Shown one piece after another: positions 1-6,997 of a stretch of DNA of 14,613 nucleotides (its first letter is position 1; every line of letters starts with the position of its first letter). The position numbers and the translations under genes are program-made. Source of the DNA: a bacterium (GTDB lineage Bacteria; Patescibacteriota; Minisyncoccia; 2-02-FULL-40-12; IGHO2-12-FULL-4); NCBI GenBank assembly GCA_030695705.1, contig JAUYPS010000027.1, positions 1-14,613 on the forward strand, written 5' to 3'. The notes below the pieces were generated by a model, which ran no database searches, had not been told where the DNA came from, and saw nothing but the letters and a program-made list of their open reading frames with translations.

Positions 1-2
1 TG

Positions 3-74
3 TGCCCTCGTGAAGAGTCGAACTTCAATTACTAGCTCCGCAAGCTAGTGTCCTATCCATTGAACGACGAGGGC
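3..74 (-). tRNA. tRNA-Arg (anticodon GCG)
   Basis: The reverse complement folds as a 72-nt cloverleaf. The 7-bp acceptor stem is GCCCTCG/CGAGGGC, the D stem is GTTC/GGAC, the anticodon stem is CTAGC/GCTAG around the loop TTGCGGA, and the T stem is TGAAG/CTTCA around TTCGACT. The anticodon is GCG, which reads CGC and by wobble CGU. The discriminator is A at position 3, followed by CA up to the window edge, so CCA is not fully encoded. It lies 17 bp downstream of the membrane-protein gene on the same strand. Bacteria usually decode CGN with an ACG (inosine) tRNA, so the GCG anticodon is worth noting. Confidence 0.93.
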
Positions 75-91
75 GGTATTTGAATGTTAAA

Positions 92-547
92 TTAAATTCC
101 CAGATGTCTGGAAATTGTTTCGATTAAAGCATCTTCGTGTCTTTCTTCCGGTAGTAATTCCAGCAATTGTTCCCTGATTTCCAAAGGATTTTCCTGATTT
201 AGGGGAATTTTGAAATATCCCTGATACCACTTTTTACTTTTAAAACTAATCTCTTTGATATATCCCGGATGGTATTCAATCCAAAATGATTTGAGATCGC
301 GGAAGGGAAAAAAAGAGTTATCAATGGTAAGACCGTGTTTGGTGATTTCCCACAAGATAGACCTTTTTTCTTTAAAAGCAAAAACCAGGACAATCAGCGA
401 AATGAGAAAAAAGAATACGGCGGTTAGAATATTTTTCTGGAAGTAAATATAAGCCAGCCCGATTAAAACAAAACCGATGGCAATAATAACGGCCGCCGAT
501 TTATTGGCTGGTTGTTGATGGGGATGGATTTCTCCAGAGATTTTCAC
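92..547 (-). CDS. Small membrane protein with possible PH-like domain
   Basis: A 151-residue protein of unknown function. Residues about 16-58 form two adjacent hydrophobic helices with a short turn. The rest, rich in aromatic and beta-prone residues (WEITKHGLTIDNSFFPFRDL onward), looks like a cytoplasmic PH-like or DUF5673-type domain; this assignment comes from layout and is tentative. The start is GTG at 547-545. It is supported by a TGGTAAAAT extended -10 placed 6 nt upstream (562-554), the same geometry seen before pilN, pilD and ligA, and there is no Shine-Dalgarno sequence. The gene lies between tRNA-Ser(TGA) and tRNA-Arg on the same strand. Such two-helix plus globular-domain proteins are common among uncharacterised CPR genes. 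I see no catalytic motif. Confidence 0.75.
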   Translation of the reverse strand: MKISGEIHPHQQPANKSAAVIIAIGFVLIGLAYIYFQKNILTAVFFFLISLIVLVFAFKEKRSILWEITKHGLTIDNSFFPFRDLKSFWIEYHPGYIKEISFKSKKWYQGYFKIPLNQENPLEIREQLLELLPEERHEDALIETISRHLGI

Positions 548-553
548 GACCTT

Positions 554-562
554 ATTTTACCA
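554..562 (-). promoter_or_regulatory. Extended -10 promoter, leaderless start
   Basis: Read on the minus strand, TG (562-561), G, TAAAAT (559-554), then the 6-nt spacer AAGGTC and the GTG start at 547. Initiation 6-8 nt after the -10 box would fall on or next to the start codon. No convincing -35 box is visible. Confidence 0.6.
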
Positions 563-586
563 CATTTTTAATGTTTTACCATGCTT

Positions 587-676
587 TGGCGGTGGGGGTG
601 AGATTCGAACTCACGGTACGGTTTCCCGCACAATGGTTTTCAAGACCATCCTCTTAAACCACTCGAGCACCCCACC
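587..676 (-). tRNA. tRNA-Ser (anticodon TGA)
   Basis: The minus strand folds as a class II tRNA with a long variable arm. The acceptor is GGTGGGG/CCCCACC, the anticodon stem ATGGT/ACCAT surrounds the loop CTTGAAA (anticodon TGA, codons UCA/UCG), and the T arm is GTGAG-TTCGAAT-CTCAC. The discriminator is G at 590, normal for serine, and the next three bases (589-587) read CCA, so the tail is encoded here, unlike in the two neighbouring tRNAs. It lies 11 bp after tRNA-Ser(GCT) and is probably co-transcribed with it. Confidence 0.96.
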
Positions 677-687
677 AAAAACTCAAG

Positions 688-774
688 CGGAGGCGGAAGG
701 ATTCGAACCTTCGGACCCCTTTCGGAGTCAACACATTAGCAGTGTGCTGCTTTAGACCACTCAGCCACGCCTCC
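688..774 (-). tRNA. tRNA-Ser (anticodon GCT)
   Basis: An 87-nt class II tRNA on the minus strand. The acceptor is GGAGGCG/CGCCTCC, the anticodon stem GCACA/TGTGT (closed by a G-T pair) surrounds the loop CTGCTAA (anticodon GCT, codons AGC/AGU), the variable arm is long, and the T arm contains GGTTCGAATCC. The discriminator is G and no CCA follows. It is 27 bp downstream of the comF stop and probably has its own promoter at 795-787. Confidence 0.96.
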
Positions 775-786
775 GAAATTCGTTAA

Positions 787-795
787 ATTTTAACA
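787..795 (-). promoter_or_regulatory. Extended -10 promoter for the tRNA-Ser pair
   Basis: Minus strand TG (795-794), T, TAAAAT (792-787). Initiation about 7 nt downstream would lie near 780, roughly 6 nt before the tRNA-Ser(GCT) 5' end at 774. This is the same TGNTANNNT pattern as in the protein-gene promoters of the window. It sits in the 27-bp gap after comF. Confidence 0.5.
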
Positions 796-801
796 CGCTT
801 T

Positions 802-1557
802 TCATCCTTTCGCAACTACTAAACCGATTACTTTTTCTGCCCCGGATTGCTTTAAAATTTTAGCGCATTCGTCCAGAGTGGAGCCGGTAGTTGAAATGTC
901 ATCAACTAGAATTATTGTTTTGTTTTTGATCTTATCCGGCTGCCGGCAATAAAAAATATTTTTCGCGTTTTTGATTCTTTCCTGCTTATCTCCCAGTTCT
1001 GCTTGCGGTTTGTGATGTTTTAATCTTAGCAAAGTATCACTTTGCATATTCAAACCGAATTCGGAGCATAATTCTCGCGCCAATAATTCTGACTGATTGT
1101 ATGAGCGCCAGTTTAAACGTCGGAAGTGTAAGGGGACGGGAATTACTAAGATTTCCCGGCGATATGTTTCCATGAATTTGTCCATTTTTTTATGGCGCAA
1201 ATAAACACTAAGCAGGCGGACTAGCGGTTTGGCCAGGTCTTTGATAAACTGATATTTGAACGCCCAAAGTATTTTTTTAATAGTCGGCTCTTGATAGTCA
1301 GCGGCTGCCCACAAAAAATTAAGATAATGTTGGGGGAGACAGAAGGGGCAAGTTCGTCCGTTAATAGTTCGAGCGGAGCAAAAAGCGCATTCCGGCTGGA
1401 TTTTAAATTTAATTTTTAAAAAACATGTCTCGCAGAGGTAATGTTTTGGCCCGTCAGCCGACGGATGGTTTTTCCGACAGGATAAGCATCGGATCGGAAA
1501 AAATAGGTCAAGAAAAAAATTTTTTGCCGAAATGATGGGGTCTATGGATAACTTCAT
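802..1557 (-). CDS. comF: ComF family phosphoribosyltransferase
   Basis: A 251-residue ComF/GntX-type protein, linked in other bacteria to natural transformation and thought to act at the inner face of the membrane during DNA uptake. Residues 24-73 hold two zinc-binding cysteine clusters (C24, C27, C42, C45 and C57, C60, C70, C73). The C-terminal type I phosphoribosyltransferase domain carries the PRPP-binding loop VDDISTTGST at 218-227. Length and domain order match full-length ComF. The ATG at 1557 is the only start upstream of the first cysteine pair. The gene is divergent from pilM with 27 bp between the two ATG codons, and the two predicted -10 boxes overlap. Lying beside a complete T4P locus, it supports a DNA-uptake role for the pilus; that link is inference. 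The substrate of ComF is unknown. Confidence 0.93.
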   Translation of the reverse strand: MKLSIDPIISAKNFFLDLFFPIRCLSCRKNHPSADGPKHYLCETCFLKIKFKIQPECAFCSARTINGRTCPFCLPQHYLNFLWAAADYQEPTIKKILWAFKYQFIKDLAKPLVRLLSVYLRHKKMDKFMETYRREILVIPVPLHFRRLNWRSYNQSELLARELCSEFGLNMQSDTLLRLKHHKPQAELGDKQERIKNAKNIFYCRQPDKIKNKTIILVDDISTTGSTLDECAKILKQSGAEKVIGLVVAKG

Positions 1558-1567
1558 TTTCTACTTA

Positions 1568-1576
1568 TGTTATAAT
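1568..1576 (+). promoter_or_regulatory. Extended -10 promoter of pilM
   Basis: TG (1568-1569), T, perfect TATAAT (1571-1576). The ATG at 1585 begins 8 nt after the box (the TTG at 1582 begins 5 nt after), so the message would be leaderless or nearly so. The minus strand across 1574-1569 reads TATAAC, 11 nt before the comF ATG, so a divergent comF promoter may share these base pairs. Confidence 0.65.
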
Positions 1577-1584
1577 CTTTATTG

Positions 1585-2661
1585 ATGGGATTCTCTTTTT
1601 TCAAAAATTTTAGTTCGCGCAGTGCGCTGGGAATCGATATCGGTACGGCTTCTATAAAAATAGTGGAACTAACCCGGGAAGGGGGGCGTTTTAAACTTTT
1701 GAATTATGGGATTTTTCAGCTGGAAAATCAAGAAGAGGCCATTCAAACAAATCAAAAGGTTCTAAAGTTGGCGGACGAGGCGATCATCTGGGGGATTAAA
1801 GAAGTTCTCAAGCAGGCCAAGATAAAAAGCCGAAATGCCATTGCTTCTATTCCGGCTTACTCCACTTTTTCCACTGTAATTTCTTTGCCTTATCTTTCAG
1901 AGAAGGACTTGGCCAAAACTATTCCTTTCGAAGCGAAAAAATATATACCCCTGCCGCTTAGCGATGTGGTTGTGGATTGGTCTATTATCAATTTAGGATC
2001 TTTTACTCCCGGTCAGGGGAAGACCGTACCGACAGTCGAGGTTTTTTTGGCGGCGGTACCGAAGCACGAAGCAGAGCGGTATAAAAACATTGCCAATGGA
2101 GCCGGTCTTACCCTTACTGCCCTCGAGCTGGAAAATATCGGTCTGGCCAGGGCATTGATCGGAAACGATCAGAGCCCGATTGCTATCGTTAATGTGGGCG
2201 GGCGCAGTACCTCTATTCTGGTGATGGATAAGGGCTACGAAAGAATCAGCCATACTTATGAGATAGGCGGCTTTGAAATTACCAAATCGATTGCCCGGTC
2301 AATGGGGGTTAGTTTGGCTCGGGCGGAAGAACTTAAAAAGACGGTTGGCTTGGGGTCAGATCATGTCAAAGTCGTCAGTGAAGCCATGCTTTCCTTGGTT
2401 GATATGATGGTTTTTGAAACAAAAAAGACCATTTCTACTTACGAAACATCCAAACAAACCAAAGTCCAAAAGGTTATTTTGGTGGGAGGGTTAGCCATTA
2501 TGCCTAAATTTTTGGAATATTTTAAAAATAAATTAGGGATGGATGTAGCCATGGGGAATCCTTTTGCTCGTCTTACTTATCCCAAAGAGGTAGCCGGACT
2601 GACTAATCAACTTGGGCCGGTTTTTTCCGTGGCTATCGGTTTGGCCATGAGAGGTGCATAA
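1585..2661 (+). CDS. pilM: Type IV pilus assembly protein PilM
   Basis: A 358-residue actin-like ATPase of the T4P alignment complex; in studied systems it sits on the cytoplasmic face and binds the N terminus of PilN. The N-terminal phosphate loop is GIDIGTASIKIVEL (residues 16-29), and the C-terminal nucleotide-pocket signature VILVGG ends at Gly301-Gly302, as in the FtsA/MreB fold. Length matches the family. An in-frame TTG lies one codon upstream at 1582; ATG 1585 is preferred because leaderless initiation strongly favours AUG. It is the first gene of the pilus cluster and has its own TATAAT box. A 41-bp gap with another promoter separates it from pilN. Confidence 0.96.
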   Translation: MGFSFFKNFSSRSALGIDIGTASIKIVELTREGGRFKLLNYGIFQLENQEEAIQTNQKVLKLADEAIIWGIKEVLKQAKIKSRNAIASIPAYSTFSTVISLPYLSEKDLAKTIPFEAKKYIPLPLSDVVVDWSIINLGSFTPGQGKTVPTVEVFLAAVPKHEAERYKNIANGAGLTLTALELENIGLARALIGNDQSPIAIVNVGGRSTSILVMDKGYERISHTYEIGGFEITKSIARSMGVSLARAEELKKTVGLGSDHVKVVSEAMLSLVDMMVFETKKTISTYETSKQTKVQKVILVGGLAIMPKFLEYFKNKLGMDVAMGNPFARLTYPKEVAGLTNQLGPVFSVAIGLAMRGA

Positions 2662-2687
2662 TTATTCTGGGTAAACAGATAAATTTT

Positions 2688-2696
2688 TGATAAAAT
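2688..2696 (+). promoter_or_regulatory. Extended -10 promoter of pilN
   Basis: TG (2688-2689), A, TAAAAT (2691-2696), 6-nt spacer AAACAT, then ATG at 2703. It lies in the 41-bp pilM-pilN gap, so pilN and the genes behind it may be transcribed separately from pilM. No ribosome-binding site is visible before the ATG. Confidence 0.6.
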
Positions 2697-2702
2697 AAAC
2701 AT

Positions 2703-3269
2703 ATGTCAGATCAAGGGGGGATATCATTGCTTCCGGAATCGCGCCGGAAACTGGAAATAAAGGTACCGGGAGAGAACCGGGCTGTTTACTTTGGACTTAG
2801 CGTTGTATTTGTTGTTATTTTACTTTTTTCAGGAATTAAATTTTATACCTCCTATTTAAATAACAAACTTTCTGAAATAGATAACGAGCTCAACCTGACA
2901 GAGAACCAAAGAGATAAAGAATTTGAAAAAGAGGTTCTTGTTTTAAATAAGCAGTTTGCTCTGATGGGGGACATTTTGAGCAAGCATTTTATTTGGTCAA
3001 ACGTTGTGGCCAAGGTTCAAAGCCGCATTCCGTCTCAAATCCAGTTTAAAAACCTTTTGGGAGACGCCAGGGAACATAAAATGGAAATCAGTGGTAGGGC
3101 GGTAAATTACACTACTATTGCCAAGCAGATTGCCGCTCTGCTTTCAGATGAATCAGTAATCGATGTTTCTCTTGATAAGGTCTCCTCTTTTTCCACTGGA
3201 ATTTTGGAATATAACTTAAGGATTTTTTTTGATGATACTTTTTTATTAAACAAAACTGATATCAAGTAG
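2703..3269 (+). CDS. pilN: Type IV pilus assembly protein PilN
   Basis: A 188-residue bitopic membrane protein. The cytoplasmic N terminus carries ISLLPES (residues 7-13), the counterpart of the INLLP motif that docks PilN into PilM. One transmembrane helix spans about 28-48, a coiled-coil-prone stretch follows (about 50-85), and the C-terminal region has the alternating pattern of the PilN/PilO ferredoxin-like fold. By family knowledge it pairs with PilO outside the membrane. The start is supported by the leaderless promoter ending at 2696. The stop is followed by a single base before pilO, so translation of the two is probably coupled. Confidence 0.9.
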   Translation: MSDQGGISLLPESRRKLEIKVPGENRAVYFGLSVVFVVILLFSGIKFYTSYLNNKLSEIDNELNLTENQRDKEFEKEVLVLNKQFALMGDILSKHFIWSNVVAKVQSRIPSQIQFKNLLGDAREHKMEISGRAVNYTTIAKQIAALLSDESVIDVSLDKVSSFSTGILEYNLRIFFDDTFLLNKTDIK

Positions 3270-3270
3270 C

Positions 3271-3816
3271 ATGAACTACAAGAAACTAATCGGAGCGGGG
3301 ATTGCAGCCATCGGATTTATTCTTTTTGCTATTTTAGTTTGGCCTCTTTTTTATGCGGTAGTTGAGGTACGAGAACAGATTGAAATCAGGAATACTGCTT
3401 TAGAACAAAAAAAGACCATTATTGATAAAATTGCCGGCCTAAAAAGCATGGTTGATTCCAGGAGGACCGAAATAAATCAGCTTATCTCTGTTTTGCCGAA
3501 AGAAAAAAAGATGCATGAAGTGGTTGTTAACATAGAAGACATGGCCAATCAGTCAGGAGTGACCTTGCGGGGTTTCCAATCAGCAGAACTTGCTTCACTG
3601 GAAATAGACAAGAGCCACAAAACTATCCAGGTGGATCTGGACGGCTCTGGTTCATATCAATCCATATTGAATTTCATTAAACTGCTGGAAAAGAATTTAC
3701 GTATTTTTGATGTTCAGGGATTTACTGTCGCTCTTGATACTTCCGGCACCGGTACTGGTGAGCTTAACTTAGGTTTAAAATTATTTACTTATTACTTAAG
3801 CAGCGATTCAAAATAA
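3271..3816 (+). CDS. pilO: Type IV pilus assembly protein PilO
   Basis: A 181-residue inner-membrane protein of the alignment complex. It has a short cytoplasmic tail, one transmembrane helix (about 7-29), a charged coiled-coil region (about 31-80, ending near LISVLPKEKKM) and a C-terminal ferredoxin-like domain typical of PilO, the heterodimer partner of PilN. Position, size and domain order all fit. It starts 1 nt after pilN and ends 1 nt before the PilP-like gene, without clear Shine-Dalgarno sequences, which suggests reinitiation or coupled translation along pilN-pilO-3818. Confidence 0.9.
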   Translation: MNYKKLIGAGIAAIGFILFAILVWPLFYAVVEVREQIEIRNTALEQKKTIIDKIAGLKSMVDSRRTEINQLISVLPKEKKMHEVVVNIEDMANQSGVTLRGFQSAELASLEIDKSHKTIQVDLDGSGSYQSILNFIKLLEKNLRIFDVQGFTVALDTSGTGTGELNLGLKLFTYYLSSDSK

Positions 3817-3817
3817 T

Positions 3818-4096
3818 ATGCCGTTATCTCCTGCCAACAAAATCGATTCAGAAAAATTATTTATAACCTTAATTTTATTTACCGGACTAGCCCTGGCCTA
3901 TCTTTTGGGTTCGAGCGTCGAAACCTCTGATGTCAGCCAGCCAAGGGCTATTCGTGAAATTTCGCCGGAACTCGCCTCTGTTAATTTGGACTTAAGCGTT
4001 CTGGACGACATTTTATTTAAACAGCTCAAAGTTTTCGGTACTATCCCGGTCAACCCTGGCCAGACCGGCCGAGACGATCCTTTCGCGCCTTTCTAG
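3818..4096 (+). CDS. Short PilP-like / GspC-like membrane protein
   Basis: A 92-residue protein with a short cytoplasmic tail, one transmembrane helix (about 14-31), and an extracytoplasmic segment ending in GRDDPFAPF at the very C terminus. A G-R-x-DPF-x-P motif is typical of PilP and GspC-like alignment proteins, and the gene occupies the usual pilP slot after pilO. PilP normally has a lipoprotein signal and a beta domain that contacts the PilQ secretin; both are missing, as is any secretin gene here. I infer a minimal PilP equivalent adapted to a cell without an outer membrane. The start lies 1 nt after the pilO stop. Confidence 0.7.
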   Translation: MPLSPANKIDSEKLFITLILFTGLALAYLLGSSVETSDVSQPRAIREISPELASVNLDLSVLDDILFKQLKVFGTIPVNPGQTGRDDPFAPF

Positions 4097-4126
4097 TTTT
4101 ATAAATGTTGGGAAATACAACAAAAA

Positions 4127-5917
4127 ATGATCAAGATACCCACCACTTTAATTGAAGAGCTAATCAAGAGAGGGATACTGGATCAGGAAAAAGCCGTCCT
4201 CTATACCCAACAAGCCCAAAATGAAAATAAAGATTTTGGGCGGTTTATTGTCGGGCAGGGTTTAATTAGTGAGGAGGATCTTTTGACCATTAAGTCAGAA
4301 CTTTACAAACTGCCGATTTTTGATGCGGTTAAGTCTAAATTAGTGCTAAGCCAAGCGCTTTCCAAGGAGATTCCGGAAAATATCATTAGTTTTTACCAGA
4401 TCATCCCTTTTTCTAAAGAGGGGAACGTCTTGCGAGTCGGTATTCTTAATCCGGAAGATATCGATGCCTTGGAGGCCCTCAAATTCGTGGCGGAGGATCG
4501 CGGTCTTTCTTTGGAGAAATTCGTCATTAGCTATCGGGACTTCGACAGAATTCTCCGTGACTACACTTCTATTATTACCGAGGTGGGGGAAGCTCTTCAG
4601 CCGATTGAAGAAGGTGGCGCCAAAGGAACGGCTCTGGATATTGCTTCCACCGGATCTTTAGAACAGATTACGGCCGATTCTCCCATTACCAAAGTTGTGG
4701 CCATTATTGTTAAGCATGCCGTAGAAAATAAGGCCTCTGATATTCATATCGAACCATTTGAAAAAGTAATCAGAGTTCGTTTTCGGATCGATGGGATTCT
4801 TCAGGCCACTCTCTCTTTGCCCAGAACTCTTCTTTCGGCCATTGTGACCAGAGTGAAAATTTTATCGGAAATGAAAATTGATGAGACCCGTTTGCCTCAG
4901 GATGGGCGCTTTAGCACTTTTTTGGATCGAAAAATTGACTTCCGGGTATCAATACTACCAACCAGAAACGGAGAAAAAATTGTCATGCGTATTCTTGACC
5001 CTTTGGTGGGGGATATCGACCTTCCCGACTTGGGGTTATATGGACATTCTCTGGAGTTGGTTTTGAAAAATATCGAAAAACCGTTCGGGGAGATTTTAAT
5101 TACCGGACCGACCGGTTCGGGCAAAAGTACCACTCTTTATTCTTTGCTTAGGAAGTATAATGACGAAGAGATTAACGTTATTACCCTCGAGGACCCGATC
5201 GAATACTTTCTTGATGGAATCAACCAATCCCAAATTCACGAAGAAATCGGTTATACTTTTGCTTCCGGTTTAAGGCATATTCTTCGTCAAGATCCGGATG
5301 TCATCATGGTGGGAGAAATCCGGGATAGGGAAACAGCCGGCTTGGCTACTAATGCGGCGCTGACCGGACATGTAGTATTATCCACCCTACACACCAATGA
5401 CGCGGTCGGAGTTATTCCCCGCCTGATTGATATGGGCGTGGAAAAATATCTCATCGCTCCCACGCTTAATCTCGCCATTGCCCAGCGGCTTTTGAGAAAA
5501 CTGTGCCAAAAGTGTAAAATACAATCAAAGCCGAATGAGGCGGAAAAAAGAATTATCAGCCAGTCAATTGAAGGGATACCGAAGATTTATCATCAGGACT
5601 TGCCGGAAAACACGGAAGTTATTTATCGGCCGGCTCCTCCCGAAACATCCTGTAAAGAATGCGGCGGCAAGGCCTACAAAGGACGTATTGCCATTTTCGA
5701 AATTCTAGAAATGACTGACGAATTGGAGCAGATAGTTCTGACCGGATTATCCGAGTCAAAAATTCGAGCGGAAGGAGAGCGGCAAAATATGATTTCTATG
5801 TTCCAGGATGGAATAATTAAGGTGCTTAAAGGGATTACTTCTTTAGAAGAGTTGCTTCAGGTGGCTCAGGAGGGCGATGAGGAGCAAGAAATAGAAAAAT
5901 TAAACAACACTAAATGA
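4127..5917 (+). CDS. pilB: Type IV pilus extension ATPase PilB
   Basis: A 596-residue GspE/PilB-family hexameric ATPase that powers pilin polymerisation at the cytoplasmic face. Residues about 1-150 form the N-terminal MshEN/GspE-N region. The ATPase core has Walker A GPTGSGKS (327-334, Lys333), the Asp box near LEDPIEYFLDGINQSQI, Walker B DPDVIMVGE (389-397) and the His box TGHVVLSTLHT (413-423). The zinc-binding tetracysteine region typical of PilB is C460, C463, C509 and C512. All key residues are present and the length is normal. The ATG follows a 30-bp gap after the PilP-like gene, with only a weak upstream GGGA. Its TGA overlaps the pilT ATG by 4 nt, coupling the extension and retraction motors. 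Confidence 0.97.
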   Translation: MIKIPTTLIEELIKRGILDQEKAVLYTQQAQNENKDFGRFIVGQGLISEEDLLTIKSELYKLPIFDAVKSKLVLSQALSKEIPENIISFYQIIPFSKEGNVLRVGILNPEDIDALEALKFVAEDRGLSLEKFVISYRDFDRILRDYTSIITEVGEALQPIEEGGAKGTALDIASTGSLEQITADSPITKVVAIIVKHAVENKASDIHIEPFEKVIRVRFRIDGILQATLSLPRTLLSAIVTRVKILSEMKIDETRLPQDGRFSTFLDRKIDFRVSILPTRNGEKIVMRILDPLVGDIDLPDLGLYGHSLELVLKNIEKPFGEILITGPTGSGKSTTLYSLLRKYNDEEINVITLEDPIEYFLDGINQSQIHEEIGYTFASGLRHILRQDPDVIMVGEIRDRETAGLATNAALTGHVVLSTLHTNDAVGVIPRLIDMGVEKYLIAPTLNLAIAQRLLRKLCQKCKIQSKPNEAEKRIISQSIEGIPKIYHQDLPENTEVIYRPAPPETSCKECGGKAYKGRIAIFEILEMTDELEQIVLTGLSESKIRAEGERQNMISMFQDGIIKVLKGITSLEELLQVAQEGDEEQEIEKLNNTK

Positions 5918-6996
5918 AAACCACATCCGAATATAAAAAAGAACTGGAGGAACTACTTTTGCTTTTGGCCCAGGAACAAGGGTCTGATCTTCACTTGTCT
6001 CCGGGAGTTTTCCCAACGGTCAGGGTTAGTAATAGATTAGTGCCGCTTTCTAACCGGGCAATTTTAGATAAAGATACTTTAGAGGGATATGCTATGGCGG
6101 TAATGGGAGAAGAAAATAAGGAGCGATTTCTTCAGGAAAAAGAGTTGGACTTTTCCTATACCATAGAGGAAAAAGCCAGATTTAGGATGAATGTTTACCT
6201 TAGCCGGGGATATTTTGCTCTGACTGCCCGGTTTGTTCCCTACATTATTCGTACCATTGAAGAATTACGGCTCCCGCCCATTGTTAAGATGTTTAGCCGT
6301 CTTTCCCAAGGATTTGTTTTGATAGTCGGGCCTAACGGGCAAGGGAAATCAACTACTTTGGCGGCCATAATCAACCAAATTAATAAGGATAGGGTGGAAA
6401 AGATTATTACCATCGAAGATCCTATTGAATATTTATTTGTTTCCGACCGCAGTATTATTGATCAGCGCGAAGTGCATCGGGATACCAACTCTTTTAACGA
6501 CGCTTTGCGCTCGACTTTTAGGGAGAACGTCAACGTTATTATGGTCGGCGAAATGCGTGATTTTGAGACAATGAACACGGCCATATCGGCTGCCGAAACT
6601 GGCCATTTGGTCTTTGCTTCTTTGCATACCAACAACGCGGCGCAGACGGTGGAAAGAATTATTGGCAGTTTTCCTGCTGCTCAGCAGCCCCAGATTATTT
6701 CCCAATTCGCCAATACCATATCCGGCATTATTTCTCAACGTCTGATCCCAAAAATTAAAGGGGGATTAATTCCGGCGGTGGAAGTGTTAGTGGCCAATTC
6801 GGCGGTGCGCAATCTTATCAGAGGGGGCCAAATTGAGCAATTAAATAATGTTATTGACACCAGTCAAGGAGCAGGAATGATTTCTTTGAACAAGTCATTG
6901 GCTGATCTGGTAAAAAGCGGTGAAATATCCAGAGAGCAGGCGGAATTTCATTCTCTAAGTCCTAAAGAATTGCAGATTCTTTTGGAGAATAATTAA
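5914..6996 (+). CDS. pilT: Type IV pilus retraction ATPase PilT
   Basis: A 360-residue PilT-family ATPase for pilus retraction. Support: an N-terminal PAS-like domain with GSDLHLSPG, Walker A GPNGQGKS (139-146), an Asp box ITIEDPIEY, the His box ETGHLVFASLHT, and AVRNLIR (297-303), the counterpart of the PilT-specific AIRNLIRE motif needed for retraction in studied species. Two motifs deviate from textbook PilT: Walker A has Asn and Gln where Thr and Ser are usual, and the residues before Walker B read NVN rather than DPD. The invariant Lys145 and the VGEMRD core remain, so it should still be active. The start overlaps the pilB stop (ATGA). pilC follows after 1 nt. Confidence 0.95.
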   Translation: MKTTSEYKKELEELLLLLAQEQGSDLHLSPGVFPTVRVSNRLVPLSNRAILDKDTLEGYAMAVMGEENKERFLQEKELDFSYTIEEKARFRMNVYLSRGYFALTARFVPYIIRTIEELRLPPIVKMFSRLSQGFVLIVGPNGQGKSTTLAAIINQINKDRVEKIITIEDPIEYLFVSDRSIIDQREVHRDTNSFNDALRSTFRENVNVIMVGEMRDFETMNTAISAAETGHLVFASLHTNNAAQTVERIIGSFPAAQQPQIISQFANTISGIISQRLIPKIKGGLIPAVEVLVANSAVRNLIRGGQIEQLNNVIDTSQGAGMISLNKSLADLVKSGEISREQAEFHSLSPKELQILLENN

Positions 6997-6997
6997 T

